Assembly (NCBI GenBank): GCA_002311385.1
Contig: DCAE01000047.1
Location: forward strand, 52,689-116,688
Origin: Dehalococcoidia bacterium UBA1141
Lineage (GTDB): Bacteria; Chloroflexota; Dehalococcoidia; Lucifugimonadales; UBA3495
Direction: 5' to 3'
DNA length: 64,000 bases
Made by a program: the position numbers and the translations under genes. This document shows, in pieces, positions 1 to 8,786 of this stretch. The notes under the pieces are model-generated. The model was not told where the DNA came from. It saw only the letters and a program-made list of their open reading frames with translations, and searched no databases. Position 1 is the first letter of the stretch; every line of letters begins with the position of its first letter.

Positions 1-820
1 TGGCTTGGTGCTAACCAACAACCATGTAATTTCCGGCGCAGAGAATATTACGGTAACACTGGATGACGGTCGCCAGTTCCAAGCAGAAGTGGTGGGCGCG
101 GATATTCTCTCAGACTTGGCTGTGCTTCGAATACCCGGTGACGCTTATACCGCACTGCCATTGGGAGGGGAAGAAGGCCGGGATATCCGGGTGGGCGACT
201 GGGTTATCGCCATTGGCAATACACTGGCGCTTCCAGGCGGGCCCACGGTGACGGTGGGCGTAGTATCCGCATTGGGGCGGTCTATCGAATCGACGCCCGG
301 AGTGACGCTTTACGACCTTATACAGACCGACACCGTTATCAACCCAGGAAACAGCGGAGGGCCGTTGATTGACATTCAAGGTTCGCTGGTGGGCATAAAT
401 ACCGCAGTGCAGCGGCTGTCGGCCTCCGGACTGGTAGTAGAAGGAATTGGCTTCGCCATCGACGTTGACACCGCCTTCCAAGTGACCCAACAACTGGTGG
501 AACTGGGTTTCGTAAGGTGGGCGTGGATGGGTGTAATCTTGGCCGACTTGATTCCTGAGCTTGCCGCTGAAGTAGGGCTGTCCATAAGAGAAGGGGTGGT
601 GATTCAGAACACGATCATCAACGGCCCAGCCGCTCGGGCGGGCATCCAGCCAAACGATATTATCGTCTCGGCCGACGGCCACAAGCTGACCACCGTGGCA
701 GACCTGACCCGGTTGCTAAAACAGGAGTTCACCGTTGATCAGGAAATAGCAATCGAAATATTCCGCGAAGATGGGAACAAGACGGTTACATTGGTTCTGG
801 GAGAACGGCCAAGACGCTAG
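1..820 (+). CDS. HtrA/DegP-type trypsin-like serine protease with PDZ domain, 5' end cut by window
   Basis: This is the 3' part of an envelope quality-control serine protease; the reading frame is open at the window edge, so the true start lies outside. The catalytic triad is visible: His in TNNHV near the start, Asp in SDLAVLRI (about residue 37 of the visible part) and Ser in the INPGNSGGPL motif (about residue 117). A PDZ domain occupies about residues 180-268 (GVVIQNTIINGPAARAGI, then PNDIIVSADG). The gene ends with TAG at 818-820 and has no co-directional neighbour; the next gene is convergent. Family assignment is firm; DegP, DegQ and DegS cannot be told apart without the N-terminus. 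Confidence 0.93.
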   Translation, partial: GLVLTNNHVISGAENITVTLDDGRQFQAEVVGADILSDLAVLRIPGDAYTALPLGGEEGRDIRVGDWVIAIGNTLALPGGPTVTVGVVSALGRSIESTPGVTLYDLIQTDTVINPGNSGGPLIDIQGSLVGINTAVQRLSASGLVVEGIGFAIDVDTAFQVTQQLVELGFVRWAWMGVILADLIPELAAEVGLSIREGVVIQNTIINGPAARAGIQPNDIIVSADGHKLTTVADLTRLLKQEFTVDQEIAIEIFREDGNKTVTLVLGERPRR

Positions 821-918
821 CTAAAGCCGGGCAGGGAGCGACCCGAAGCAATCGCTGGTCACCACGCTTTCTGCCCGAGATTTTATGCTAACTGACGGTT
901 TTGCCGGTAACAGCGTCG

Positions 919-2379
919 TCAAAAAGCAAAAATCACTGAACCCACGGTGATAATAACAATACCAATAATAGAGCCAGCGGCTGCGGAAATCATCCAACGG
1001 CTACCTGCTTGGAAACTCAATGTAGCCTTCAATCCTATGGATGACAGCAAACCCCATGGCACCATAAATGCCAGCGTTACGTATATCAGGAATGCCAACG
1101 CCACGATTCCTGGCGACAACATGGCTAAGGCGATCCAGATCGGGATTCCCACCCACAAGAATATGGACACACCTACCCAAATCTTGGAATCGGGAGTTAG
1201 TCCACGACCGGCAGCTTTGTATTCTCTGACCTGCTGCTGACCTGCCCACTCCGGTTTCCAATCGGTAGGTAAGGTCTGGCGCACTTGCACCGTCTGGATA
1301 TGCTCACCGGATTCGACAACCGCTAGAGATGGGAACGGGTCTCGTCCCCCAAGGAGTACGGAGCGCTCGCACCACGGGCAAGCAGCCAATTCATTGTCGT
1401 ATTTGTGCTGTTCATTGGTGGCACAATCCGTAAGTTTGTCCTCAGCCTGAATCAAGGCCTCCAACCATGCGTCGGCAGTAGGACGCAATTCGGGGTTGTC
1501 GTGGCCGTCTTCAAAACACTTGGTGAATAAATCCCGAAGTGCTGGCGCCATGATATTGAGAGGCAGGGCAATCGCCGCCGGCTTGTAAGGTACCTCACGG
1601 CGGGTGGCGTAGGGATAATGACCGTCTTTGATTCTGTCCGTGATTGGGGCGGGGTCGCCTTCCTCTTGGAAAGCGCCGGCGAAGGGATGACCCCCGGCCA
1701 TGAGTAATTGGAACATCAGCACACCCAGAGAGAAAAGGTCATGCTGATGAGTTCGGTCAGTCAATGTGGATGCTTCGTCGCCTTGTAACTCGGGGGGTGT
1801 GAAATCCGGCGTGAAAACTGGGCAACGATAAATCTCACCGGTGTCCGGGTCGAGCACCTGAAATGAGTCCGTGTCTATCAGTGTGACTTGGGAGTCCTGG
1901 GACACGAATGCGTTGGTGTAGTTAAGGTCGCCAATGATGTAATTACTAGCGTGGACAGCGCTTACCGCACGGGCCAGACTCTGGCCTGTTCGAAGCAGAT
2001 GCCCAAAGGTGAACTTTGGCCGGTCTTTCAGGCGCGATTGTAGCGAGTAGACGTTTATGATTGGGTCCATGCCTTTCATCTTAGGCATGAGATAGCCAAT
2101 CACCCGCCGCTTGCGATCCGCACTGTGCAGGGTATCAACAGGCCAAGCCAAAGGAGAACCTTCTTCACCCTCAGTGCGTTCAATGGGCGGGTTGGCGCAC
2201 ATCACAGCCAGCTTACGCCCATGGTCATCGGTAGGCTTCAGATATACTTTGGCTGCCAGAGACTCGTCATTAGGGAAGGAGTAGACTGTGGCCTCTCCGC
2301 CTATTCCCAGGGTAGCGGAGGGGTTCACCAGCATGACATCGCCGTCATATCCCCTTCGTAGTTTTATGTCGCCTTTCAC
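919..2379 (-). CDS. Ser/Thr kinase-like protein with C-terminal membrane segments (TerY-P-type triad kinase)
   Basis: A 486-residue protein with an N-terminal protein-kinase fold: a glycine loop around GIGGEATVYSFPNDESLAAK with the lysine in AKVY, a catalytic loop variant IGDLNYTN in place of HRD...N, and IDTDSF in the DFG position. A CPWC pair sits near residue 335, and the last 90 residues hold three or four hydrophobic membrane segments, so the kinase is probably membrane-anchored and cytoplasmic. Its ATG overlaps the stop codon of the upstream PP2C gene (ATGA), which implies translational coupling. Kinase, PP2C and vWA genes side by side match the TerY-P signalling triads described in ter-type stress loci. 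The substrate is unknown. Confidence 0.85.
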   Translation of the reverse strand: MKGDIKLRRGYDGDVMLVNPSATLGIGGEATVYSFPNDESLAAKVYLKPTDDHGRKLAVMCANPPIERTEGEEGSPLAWPVDTLHSADRKRRVIGYLMPKMKGMDPIINVYSLQSRLKDRPKFTFGHLLRTGQSLARAVSAVHASNYIIGDLNYTNAFVSQDSQVTLIDTDSFQVLDPDTGEIYRCPVFTPDFTPPELQGDEASTLTDRTHQHDLFSLGVLMFQLLMAGGHPFAGAFQEEGDPAPITDRIKDGHYPYATRREVPYKPAAIALPLNIMAPALRDLFTKCFEDGHDNPELRPTADAWLEALIQAEDKLTDCATNEQHKYDNELAACPWCERSVLLGGRDPFPSLAVVESGEHIQTVQVRQTLPTDWKPEWAGQQQVREYKAAGRGLTPDSKIWVGVSIFLWVGIPIWIALAMLSPGIVALAFLIYVTLAFMVPWGLLSSIGLKATLSFQAGSRWMISAAAGSIIGIVIITVGSVIFAF

Positions 2380-3161
2380 GATAGCCTTCCAAAGAGCACC
2401 AGCGTCAGGTCGTCGGTGCTGTTTTCAGTAATTCGAGGTGATCCCATGAATTGCTCAAGTTGTTGTTGGGCTTGAGCAGGCTCCGGTGTGTTGGAGACGA
2501 ATTTGAACAATGGGACGAAAAATGGGTTGTGGGGCGTTCCGGCAGGCATAGTCAGGGCGAGCCTTTGGAGTCCGTCAGACATGATGGCTAGATGGGTTGC
2601 GGTGCCATGCCATACTTTGAATTGGGCATGTTTCAGGTCACGGCGGGCATTGAGGAACGTAGTCTCATTAACATGCTCACCGCTGTCCGGTGTCGTAACG
2701 CCAATGATGTTAGCATCACCGTCTTGAACCACCGCTATGCCGTCTCCAATCTGCGCTGCGGCGACCATATCCGGGGTAGCCACCACGAGAATCAGAGTCG
2801 TAGCTAACTGTCGAACTTCCACTTTTCTTGCCGACGCTTCTGTTTGGACGGCCTTCTGGGCTGCTTTGAGGGCATCGCCCAGACTGTTTTGAATCCCCTT
2901 GTCGTCACCGGACGTTTTTCCACTGGCGCAAAAGGCTTCTACCACAGCTCTTGAGGCGATTTCCGCCCCAACCTCGGCAAGCTCCGCTGAGCCAGCGCCA
3001 TCGGCAACCGCCGCTACCAGTACGTCCCCATCATTTATCTGCCAGTAATGAGCGTCCTGGCAAGGGATTCCGCCGGACACATGGCTTGTGCCGCATAGGG
3101 ATGCGCCTACTCCTCTCCAGATGGACGATCCACCGCTAGAGGCTGCTTGTTGTTGAGTCAT
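2376..3161 (-). CDS. PP2C-family protein Ser/Thr phosphatase
   Basis: A 261-residue PP2C phosphatase. Metal-binding motifs are visible: ADGAGSAELAEVGAEIAS (the conserved DG pair), IMSDGLQRL, and a C-terminal DDLTLVLFG. The N-terminus (GTSHVSGGIPCQDAHYW) is the usual PP2C entry motif. It lies directly upstream of the kinase gene with a 4-base overlap and downstream of a small anchored protein and a vWA gene, so it probably reverses phosphorylation by the partner kinase. The TGA used here as a true stop, inside ATGA, is evidence that TGA is normally a terminator in this genome. No extra domains are seen. Confidence 0.9.
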   Translation of the reverse strand: MTQQQAASSGGSSIWRGVGASLCGTSHVSGGIPCQDAHYWQINDGDVLVAAVADGAGSAELAEVGAEIASRAVVEAFCASGKTSGDDKGIQNSLGDALKAAQKAVQTEASARKVEVRQLATTLILVVATPDMVAAAQIGDGIAVVQDGDANIIGVTTPDSGEHVNETTFLNARRDLKHAQFKVWHGTATHLAIMSDGLQRLALTMPAGTPHNPFFVPLFKFVSNTPEPAQAQQQLEQFMGSPRITENSTDDLTLVLFGRLS

Positions 3162-3471
3162 TTCTTATCGACCATCCTTTACTTATTGGTCCACGAAATA
3201 GGCGTAAATGTCGCATTCTCCCCGAACCCACCGGGATCCATTCCGTGGCCGAATTAATTGTGTCTGATCGGGAGTGGGCAAGCCTCCTATCGGCTCTTGT
3301 TGAAGAGTGGACTGGACAATCGCGTGGAAGCCGGATTAGATGCATGGATTGCTGCCGGGGTCATTAAAAGCATGGAGGTCTGTGTGGGAAATTGCACAGG
3401 TACCTTTTGGCAGTCGATCGCAGGGCAGCGATTACCCTTCGCCAGTGCAATTACTAATACTGCAAATCCAA

Positions 3472-3819
3472 TCAGCACAAAAATCCCAATACCACCATTT
3501 TACGTTTAATTCGGAAGCGTCTCGCCTGTTTGGGGTGGCTCAGGACCTCCCGCTCTTCGAACCGACCAGTCTTCGAGAATTTGAATCGCTCTTGGCCAAA
3601 TGTTCCTTCGAATTCTTCACCCGGACGAAAAGAAATCACTATCGTATAGCTGTCTTCGTCCTCACTTTCGTTGAGAACGTCAAAAAACAATTTTCTTCTC
3701 GTCGAGCTAGCCCGTGCAGTCCGGAGGGCCATTTCGCTGGCTTTAGTTATGGAGATATGATCTGGACTCTCATGCTCTGAGGCAGTATCAGTTCTCCCAC
3801 CGGTGTCGCTCTCTACCAT
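3472..3819 (-). CDS. Small uncharacterised protein of the kinase/phosphatase/vWA locus, probably tail-anchored but frameshifted
   Basis: A 115-residue reading frame that I do not recognise. It has an acidic, Ser/Thr-rich N-terminus, a central part that looks like a small beta-domain (SYTIVISFRPGEEFEGTFG), and a basic stretch (RRFRIKRKM) leading into a hydrophobic run that stops at TGA. The next frame carries on from 3478 down to 3287 with LIGFAVLVIALAKG. One extra base near the TTTTT run at about 3480-3490 would join the two into a classical transmembrane anchor. It sits between the vWA and PP2C genes on the same strand. Either a real frameshift or a homopolymer sequencing error is likely. 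Confidence 0.6.
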   Translation of the reverse strand: MVESDTGGRTDTASEHESPDHISITKASEMALRTARASSTRRKLFFDVLNESEDEDSYTIVISFRPGEEFEGTFGQERFKFSKTGRFEEREVLSHPKQARRFRIKRKMVVLGFLC

Positions 3820-3981
3820 TTCAAATCCCCGTCAGCCTGACAAATGAAAGGCCAACGTGCCTAGATTCGCCTCCTAATGAAGCCACTTTGCCCTCGCCAG
3901 CGAATTTTGGGTAATCGTAGCACCAAGAGGAAAGGCATTTTCATTTGTTTCCTATTGTTACTGGTTGTGTCACTTCTTTTG

Positions 3982-4674
3982 CTACTTCTTGGCCCAAGGT
4001 GTAGGCAGGAAGGAGAATTTCCCACCGGATTTTTCACTGGTAACAGCTTGCATGCTCCGGGAGAGCCATACGAACAATTCGTTGAATTTCAGACCGTCTA
4101 GTTTGAGGGGTGTCCGGAAACCCATTCTCATCAGCTGAGTAACGTCGGCTCCCTGCACGGCGACGGTGAAGAACACCATGCGGTCGGCGTTGACCTCTCG
4201 CTTGACTCGTTTTGCGGCATCGTCCACGAAGAGAAACAACTCACCCTGGGGATCTCCGTCGGTAATCATCATTACCCAAGGGCGATAGTAGGGAATCCCG
4301 GCTTCTTTGTACCTTGCTTTACGCTGCTCCACCATATCCAGGGCGGTATTGATGGCTGCGCCCATGTGTGTGGCCCCTTGGGCAGTGAGTATTGGCGGTA
4401 TGAACCGGTCTGGTGTCACAAAGTCCTGTACCAGCCTGACTGTAGTGTCGAATGCCACCACGGCCACTTCTACCCTTTTGGGAGCAACAGGGTCTTCCAT
4501 CAAGTCTTCCCGGAATGTGCTCAAACCGGCGTTAAGCGCAGCTATAGGTTGGCCTTGCATCGAGCCTGATGTATCCAGCAGCAAGACGCAAGGGCATCTT
4601 GGCTCCTGGTTCTCGGCAAACTCAACGGCATCAATCAGACTTTGATCCGGGCTAATACTATCTATGCTAGTCAC
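3982..4674 (-). CDS. TerY-like von Willebrand factor A domain protein
   Basis: A 230-residue single-domain vWA protein. The MIDAS metal site is complete: DTSGS near residue 33, a Thr in QGATHMGAAI, and the Asp in MITDGDPQGE. No signal peptide is seen, so it should act in the cytoplasm, where TerY proteins form complexes with partner kinases and phosphatases. The GTG start at 4674 is preceded by AGGAGG at 7-base spacing. It is the first gene of the leftward set vWA, small protein, PP2C, kinase, which matches the TerY-P triad described in tellurite-resistance-type loci. No terC, terD or terZ gene is in the window, so the output of the system is unknown. Confidence 0.85.
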   Translation of the reverse strand: MTSIDSISPDQSLIDAVEFAENQEPRCPCVLLLDTSGSMQGQPIAALNAGLSTFREDLMEDPVAPKRVEVAVVAFDTTVRLVQDFVTPDRFIPPILTAQGATHMGAAINTALDMVEQRKARYKEAGIPYYRPWVMMITDGDPQGELFLFVDDAAKRVKREVNADRMVFFTVAVQGADVTQLMRMGFRTPLKLDGLKFNELFVWLSRSMQAVTSEKSGGKFSFLPTPWAKK

Positions 4675-4711
4675 AATTCGTCCTCCTAAGTTATTGTGAA
4701 TATTAACACAA

Positions 4712-4960
4712 TTACTGCCTCTTTGGACAAGTGTCTCTATTTTGTCCTACGGTGCTGATGGCTTTTGAGGTTTTAACGAGTTCCAGCCCACTATAAATAG
4801 ATGGAGAGAGTTCGCTAAAAATCATCGCAGGACGAGGCCTTCCCGCAGCGAGACACATCTGATTCAGTTTTTGTATGTCCTGATTAGTGGGCGGATATGG
4901 AGTGCTGAGCCTGCCGATGCGGCAACTCAGAGACGGTAGGTGCTCAATCTTGGAACGCCG
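4712..4960 (-). other. Possible gene remnant or unrecognised small ORF in the 4675-5021 gap
   Basis: The 347-base gap between the vWA start and the M16 stop holds an 82-codon open frame with protein-like composition (for example SLSCRIGRLSTPYPPTNQ and MCLAAGRPRPAMIFSEL). It has no ATG, GTG or TTG near its 5' end, and the only ATG start would give 48 residues. I do not recognise it. The leader of the vWA gene lies inside its 3' part. It may be a decayed gene end; confidence is low. Confidence 0.22.
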
Positions 4961-5021
4961 CTATGCTAACTGATTGAACACCCTCCGTGAAGTACCATTC
5001 TTGGATACTAAAAATAGGGTT

Positions 5022-7721
5022 CTAAACGTTCACTGTTCCATCGTCGGTCAGCAGCACCACCGGCAATTCCAACTCCCGCAAACCCGGCTCGATCGCTTCC
5101 CGGTCCCCCACCACTAAGATGGACAACCCGTCGGGTTCAACCAACTCACTTCCGATGCGTTGAACGTCGCCCAAGGAAACACCTTCGATGCTGGTTTTTA
5201 CGGATTGGAAATAGTTGTTGGGCAAATCGAAGAGGGTCAATTGCAGCAGCTGGTTTATCACCTGGCCGGGCCTTTCGAAGCTGGCTGGGTAGCTCTGAAG
5301 AATGCCGGCTTTGGCTGAATCCAGCTCCTCTTCGGTAATGGGCTTATTCGAATGAACATCGTTGAACTCTTTCAGCGTCTCCACCACAGATTCTTTGGTG
5401 ACAGCAGTTTGGACGCTGCCGCCAGCCGACAGGAGGGAGGTTCCATGGCTCCATGCGATTCCTGAGTTATATCCGTAGCTGTACCCTTTGTCTTGCCGCA
5501 GGTTCTGGTTCAGCCGGGCAGAGAACTGCCCTCCGAAGGAATAATTCAGCAACAGCAACCCGAAGTAATCCGGGTGATGCCTGGGAATCGTTGTTTGGAG
5601 GGCGCGAATCACAGACTGGGCTGCCCCCGGTTTATCGACCAAGAAAATCGTGGTGCCATTATTAGTGTTTCCGGACTTTGCTGGTGATTGACCGCCATTA
5701 CCGGCGCCGTTCCCGGGAGTTTTGATTGCGGCGTCGGCGGCCCAAGAGCCCAGAGCCTCTTGTGCTTGCTTTACGGCCTCTTCCAATGTCACATCACCAG
5801 CCACTAACAGAGTGGAACCTTCGGGGCCGTAGGCTTCTTTGAATTTCCGCACCACGTCGTCCCTAGTCAGAGAGGAAATCGCGGCCTCGGTCCCGTGAAT
5901 TGGATGACCGTAGCCCGATTCTTTGCTGAAGATTAGGCCCGGCGTGATAATCTCGGCCACATAATTTGGGTCATCCTTACCCCGGCTCATGTCGGTCAGC
6001 AATTCCCGGCGAACCCTTTCCAGTTCGTGCTCAGGGAACGTGGGGTTTCGCACCATGTCGGCCATGATGCCCAAGGCCGTGGGCCAGTGCTTAACCAATG
6101 TCTCCGTTGCCAACAAAGTGAATTCCCGGCGCGCATCCGTGGATAAGCGCGAGCCGATAAACTCAAAATCAGCAGCCAATTCTAGGCTTGTGCGGCTGGT
6201 GGTGCCTTCCGCAAGCATCTGGGAAGTAAAGCTGGCCAGTCCAGGCAGGTTCTGGGGGTCGTCAATGGCGCCACCGCTCAGCATCAAGCCAAAGGCCACC
6301 AAGGGTATGCCAGGCTGCTCGACCACCAAGATTTCCAGTCCATTATCCAAGCGTTGGCGCTGAGGGACAGGGGGAGCAAACGACGGCTCGTCGCCGGGCT
6401 GGGGCATCAGGGTGCGGTCCAAAGCAACGGTCGAGGACTGGTGCAGGCTCTGCTCCGGCAACACCTTCAGACGGACCTGCCGGTGATCCAAGATTGTCTC
6501 GCTGACATGGAGGATATCCTCCCGCTGCACGGCCATGTAACGATCCAGGCTGGTATTGATTAGCTCGGGGTCGTTGGCGAAGACATTGAAGTGGTTCAAC
6601 TGGTCGGCTCGGCCTCCAAAGCCGCCGACCTTGGCTAACTGACGGTAATGGCTCGATTCCAACCGGTTCTTGACTCTGGAGATTTCTTCGTCGGTGGGCG
6701 GTTCTTTTCTCAGGCGCTCTATCTCAGCGTCAAGGGCGGCTTCCGCTTCTTCCAGGGTGTGGCCCGGAGCGGCGGTGACCTGGGCGGTAAATTGGCCAGC
6801 GGCTTCACCCGGATTGTACATAATCGAAGCGCTTTGAGCTATCTGCTTTTCATAGACCAGAGACCGGTGAAGGCGGGAACTGAGGCCGTCGGACAGCACG
6901 GACTGCAACAACTCCAAGGGAGCGTCTTCAATGCTGAAGTCGGGCGGTGTGGGCCAAGAAACATAGACCCTGGGCAGCGAAACCCGGTCTCTGATTTCCA
7001 GTTCCACCCGGCCAGCCAATGGAGAATCCAGTCTGCCCTTGCGAGTCAAGGCCGGTCCAGGAGGAAGGTCGCCGAAGTAGCGGTTGACCAACTCTACGGC
7101 GTCGTCCCGCTGGAAGTCGCCAGCGATGGCCAGGCTGGCATTTGAAGGCGCATAGTACTGGCGGAAAAAATCCTTGATATCGTCCAGGCTGGCTGCGTCC
7201 AAGTCTTCCTGTGAGCCTATGGTCATCCAGTGGTAGGGATGAGGCAGGGGATAGAGGGCTTCTTGGATGTGCCAGTGGGCCATTCCATATGGCCGATTCT
7301 CATAGGACTGGCGACGTTCGTTCTTAACCACGTCCCTCTGAATGTCCAATCGTTTCTGGTCCAGCGCCCCCAGTAGAAACCCCATGCGGTCGGCTTCCAA
7401 CCACAGAGCCAACTCCAGATAGTTGGAGGGAACATCCTCCCAATAGTTGGTCCGGTCAGGGGTGGTGGAGCCGTTGAGGTTTGCGCCAGCCTTTTGCAAT
7501 GGCTCAAAAAAGCTGCTGTTGTGGTTCTCGGAGCCTTCAAACATCACATGCTCAAAAAGGTGGGCGAAACCGGTCCGGCCCATTTCCTCGTCCTTGGAGC
7601 CGACGTGATACCAAACGTTTACTGCGGCCACCGGTATGGTGTGGTCTTGGTGCAAAATCACGTCGAGACCGTTGGAGAGGGTAATTTTTTCGAAGGATAT
7701 ACTTGCCATCTGTTGGTTCAC
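5022..7721 (-). CDS. M16 family zinc metallopeptidase, two fused M16 units
   Basis: An 899-residue protein made of two tandem M16 halves, as in PqqL/YmxG-type and pitrilysin-like peptidases. The active half is N-terminal: the inverted zinc motif HLFEH lies near residue 50 with the distal Glu in the NERRQSYENRPYG region. The C-terminal half (from about residue 460) lacks the motif and should form the other side of the closed chamber. The computed GTG start is only five codons upstream of an ATG (7709) that sits 9 bases after AGGTG and looks the better start. No signal peptide is seen. It is transcribed leftward without a close operon partner. Substrates are probably short peptides. Confidence 0.92.
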   Translation of the reverse strand: MNQQMASISFEKITLSNGLDVILHQDHTIPVAAVNVWYHVGSKDEEMGRTGFAHLFEHVMFEGSENHNSSFFEPLQKAGANLNGSTTPDRTNYWEDVPSNYLELALWLEADRMGFLLGALDQKRLDIQRDVVKNERRQSYENRPYGMAHWHIQEALYPLPHPYHWMTIGSQEDLDAASLDDIKDFFRQYYAPSNASLAIAGDFQRDDAVELVNRYFGDLPPGPALTRKGRLDSPLAGRVELEIRDRVSLPRVYVSWPTPPDFSIEDAPLELLQSVLSDGLSSRLHRSLVYEKQIAQSASIMYNPGEAAGQFTAQVTAAPGHTLEEAEAALDAEIERLRKEPPTDEEISRVKNRLESSHYRQLAKVGGFGGRADQLNHFNVFANDPELINTSLDRYMAVQREDILHVSETILDHRQVRLKVLPEQSLHQSSTVALDRTLMPQPGDEPSFAPPVPQRQRLDNGLEILVVEQPGIPLVAFGLMLSGGAIDDPQNLPGLASFTSQMLAEGTTSRTSLELAADFEFIGSRLSTDARREFTLLATETLVKHWPTALGIMADMVRNPTFPEHELERVRRELLTDMSRGKDDPNYVAEIITPGLIFSKESGYGHPIHGTEAAISSLTRDDVVRKFKEAYGPEGSTLLVAGDVTLEEAVKQAQEALGSWAADAAIKTPGNGAGNGGQSPAKSGNTNNGTTIFLVDKPGAAQSVIRALQTTIPRHHPDYFGLLLLNYSFGGQFSARLNQNLRQDKGYSYGYNSGIAWSHGTSLLSAGGSVQTAVTKESVVETLKEFNDVHSNKPITEEELDSAKAGILQSYPASFERPGQVINQLLQLTLFDLPNNYFQSVKTSIEGVSLGDVQRIGSELVEPDGLSILVVGDREAIEPGLRELELPVVLLTDDGTVNV

Positions 7722-7799
7722 CTCGTTATTTTAGGCCGGGTTTATTTTGCCGAGTATTTTTTGCCAAGTTGTTTCGATGGTCGGGGCGGTGGTTAACCT

Positions 7800-7872
7800 G
7801 GAAATCCCCCCAACCCCCCTTTGCGAAAGTGGGGCTTTTGGGGCCTGATACTAGCTCCGAGCAGGGGGATTT
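7800..7872. repeat. C/G-run inverted repeat in intergenic region
   Basis: The sequence contains AAATCCCCCC near 7803 and GGGGGATTT near 7864 in inverted orientation, with further C-run and G-run blocks between them (AACCCCCC, GTGGGG, TTGGGG). It lies between the start of the M16 gene and the end of the cyclase gene. It resembles the small palindromic intergenic elements common in Dehalococcoidia, but no second copy was found in the window. Confidence 0.5.
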
Positions 7873-7889
7873 AACCTGGTCAAAGTGCG

Positions 7890-8714
7890 TCAGGATCGAT
7901 GTTGGCCTGCGGTAGTGAGTAGGTGGGCCAGCAATGGGGCTTCTTTGCCTTTCAACTCCAGTGTTCGTTCCTCGGATGAGCTAAATCTGCCGGAAACTTC
8001 CCTGTAAGTATCGTCGGTAACCAACAACTCTCCGGGTCCCGCCAATGCCTGAAGCCTGGCTGCGGTATTGACCGTGTCCCCGATTACCGTGAAGTCCCGT
8101 ACTTCTCCTTCGCCAACGTTTCCCATGAACACTTCCCCGGTTGCCACTCCACCACCCACAGGGAGTCCTTCAAGACCTTCGCCTGGGAATAGGGCGCCGG
8201 AGACTATTCTTAGGGCTGCCTGAACCGCTCGTTCGGCGTGATCTTCAGGACGGAAGGGCGCTCCAAAAAATGCCATCACTTGGTCGCCCACCATCTTGTC
8301 CAAGGTTCCGTCTAGTTCGAACACTGATTGGGCGGCCAGTTTATAAAACCGGTTCAGCCTGGCAACCATAGTGGTGGGCTGGAATTTTTCGGAAAGAGAC
8401 GTAAATCCCCGCACATCGACGAACATCACCGAAACCTGGGCCAGCACCCCGCCCGGGGCCGCAAACTCGTATCAAACAGTGCAGAGATTCGGGTTCTTAC
8501 GGGAGGGCCTCAATTGAATGAGGCGAAAGGGCAAGCACAGAGGCCCCATGAATGGTACATAGCACTGCTTGCACCTAGCCCCGGTTGGCATCCTGCCCCA
8601 AAGATGACGCAACCCTGCGGCTCCGCCCGCCATCTGACGCACCGCACCGATGCGCCGTAGCAGCGGGTGGACTCTACCAGAAGTCTTTTGCTCCAGGTCC
8701 GGAAGCTCTTCCAG
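7890..8714 (-). CDS. Class III adenylate/guanylate cyclase with N-terminal zinc-ribbon-like region; in-frame TGA at a conserved Cys (candidate selenoprotein)
   Basis: The cyclase domain is intact: MFVDVRGFTSLSE with metal-binding Asp, GDQVMAFFGAP with the second Asp, GVATGEVFMGNVG, and FTVIGDTVNTAARLQA. A plain ORF begins only at the GTG at 8447, too late for the family. Upstream in the same frame the protein continues through TGA (8472-8474) for 80 more codons: GRMPTGARCKQCYVPFMG, then SRKNPNLCTV before the TGA and YEFAAPGG after it. Relatives as I know them carry a second CxxC here, so the TGA stands for cysteine. The first in-frame stop upstream is TAA at 8742-8744. A CTG at 8714, 8 bases after GGGGAGG, is the best start (274 residues, TGA at codon 81); ATG codons at 8633 and 8591 are alternatives. 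A pseudogene is the competing reading. Confidence 0.75.
8447..8458 (-). promoter_or_regulatory. SECIS-like hairpin after the cyclase TGA
   Basis: Downstream of the TGA there are 13 bases, then CCCC, loop GGGC, then GGGG. The apical loop therefore starts after 17 nt, inside the 16-37 nt window used for bacterial SECIS elements, and begins with G. The stem is only 4 bp plus a G-U pair in a GC-rich region, so this is the weakest of the three hairpins. Confidence 0.4.
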
Positions 8715-8786
8715 CGCCGCTTCCTCCCCTTTAAGCTTTACTTATTTAAGCTTTGACTTGCTAATCTTATAACCGGGATTGAAGTA

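Noticed and set aside
3340..3780. 146-codon rightward ORF
   Set aside because: It is antisense to the small gene of the kinase/vWA locus and has no ribosome-binding site or recognisable sequence.
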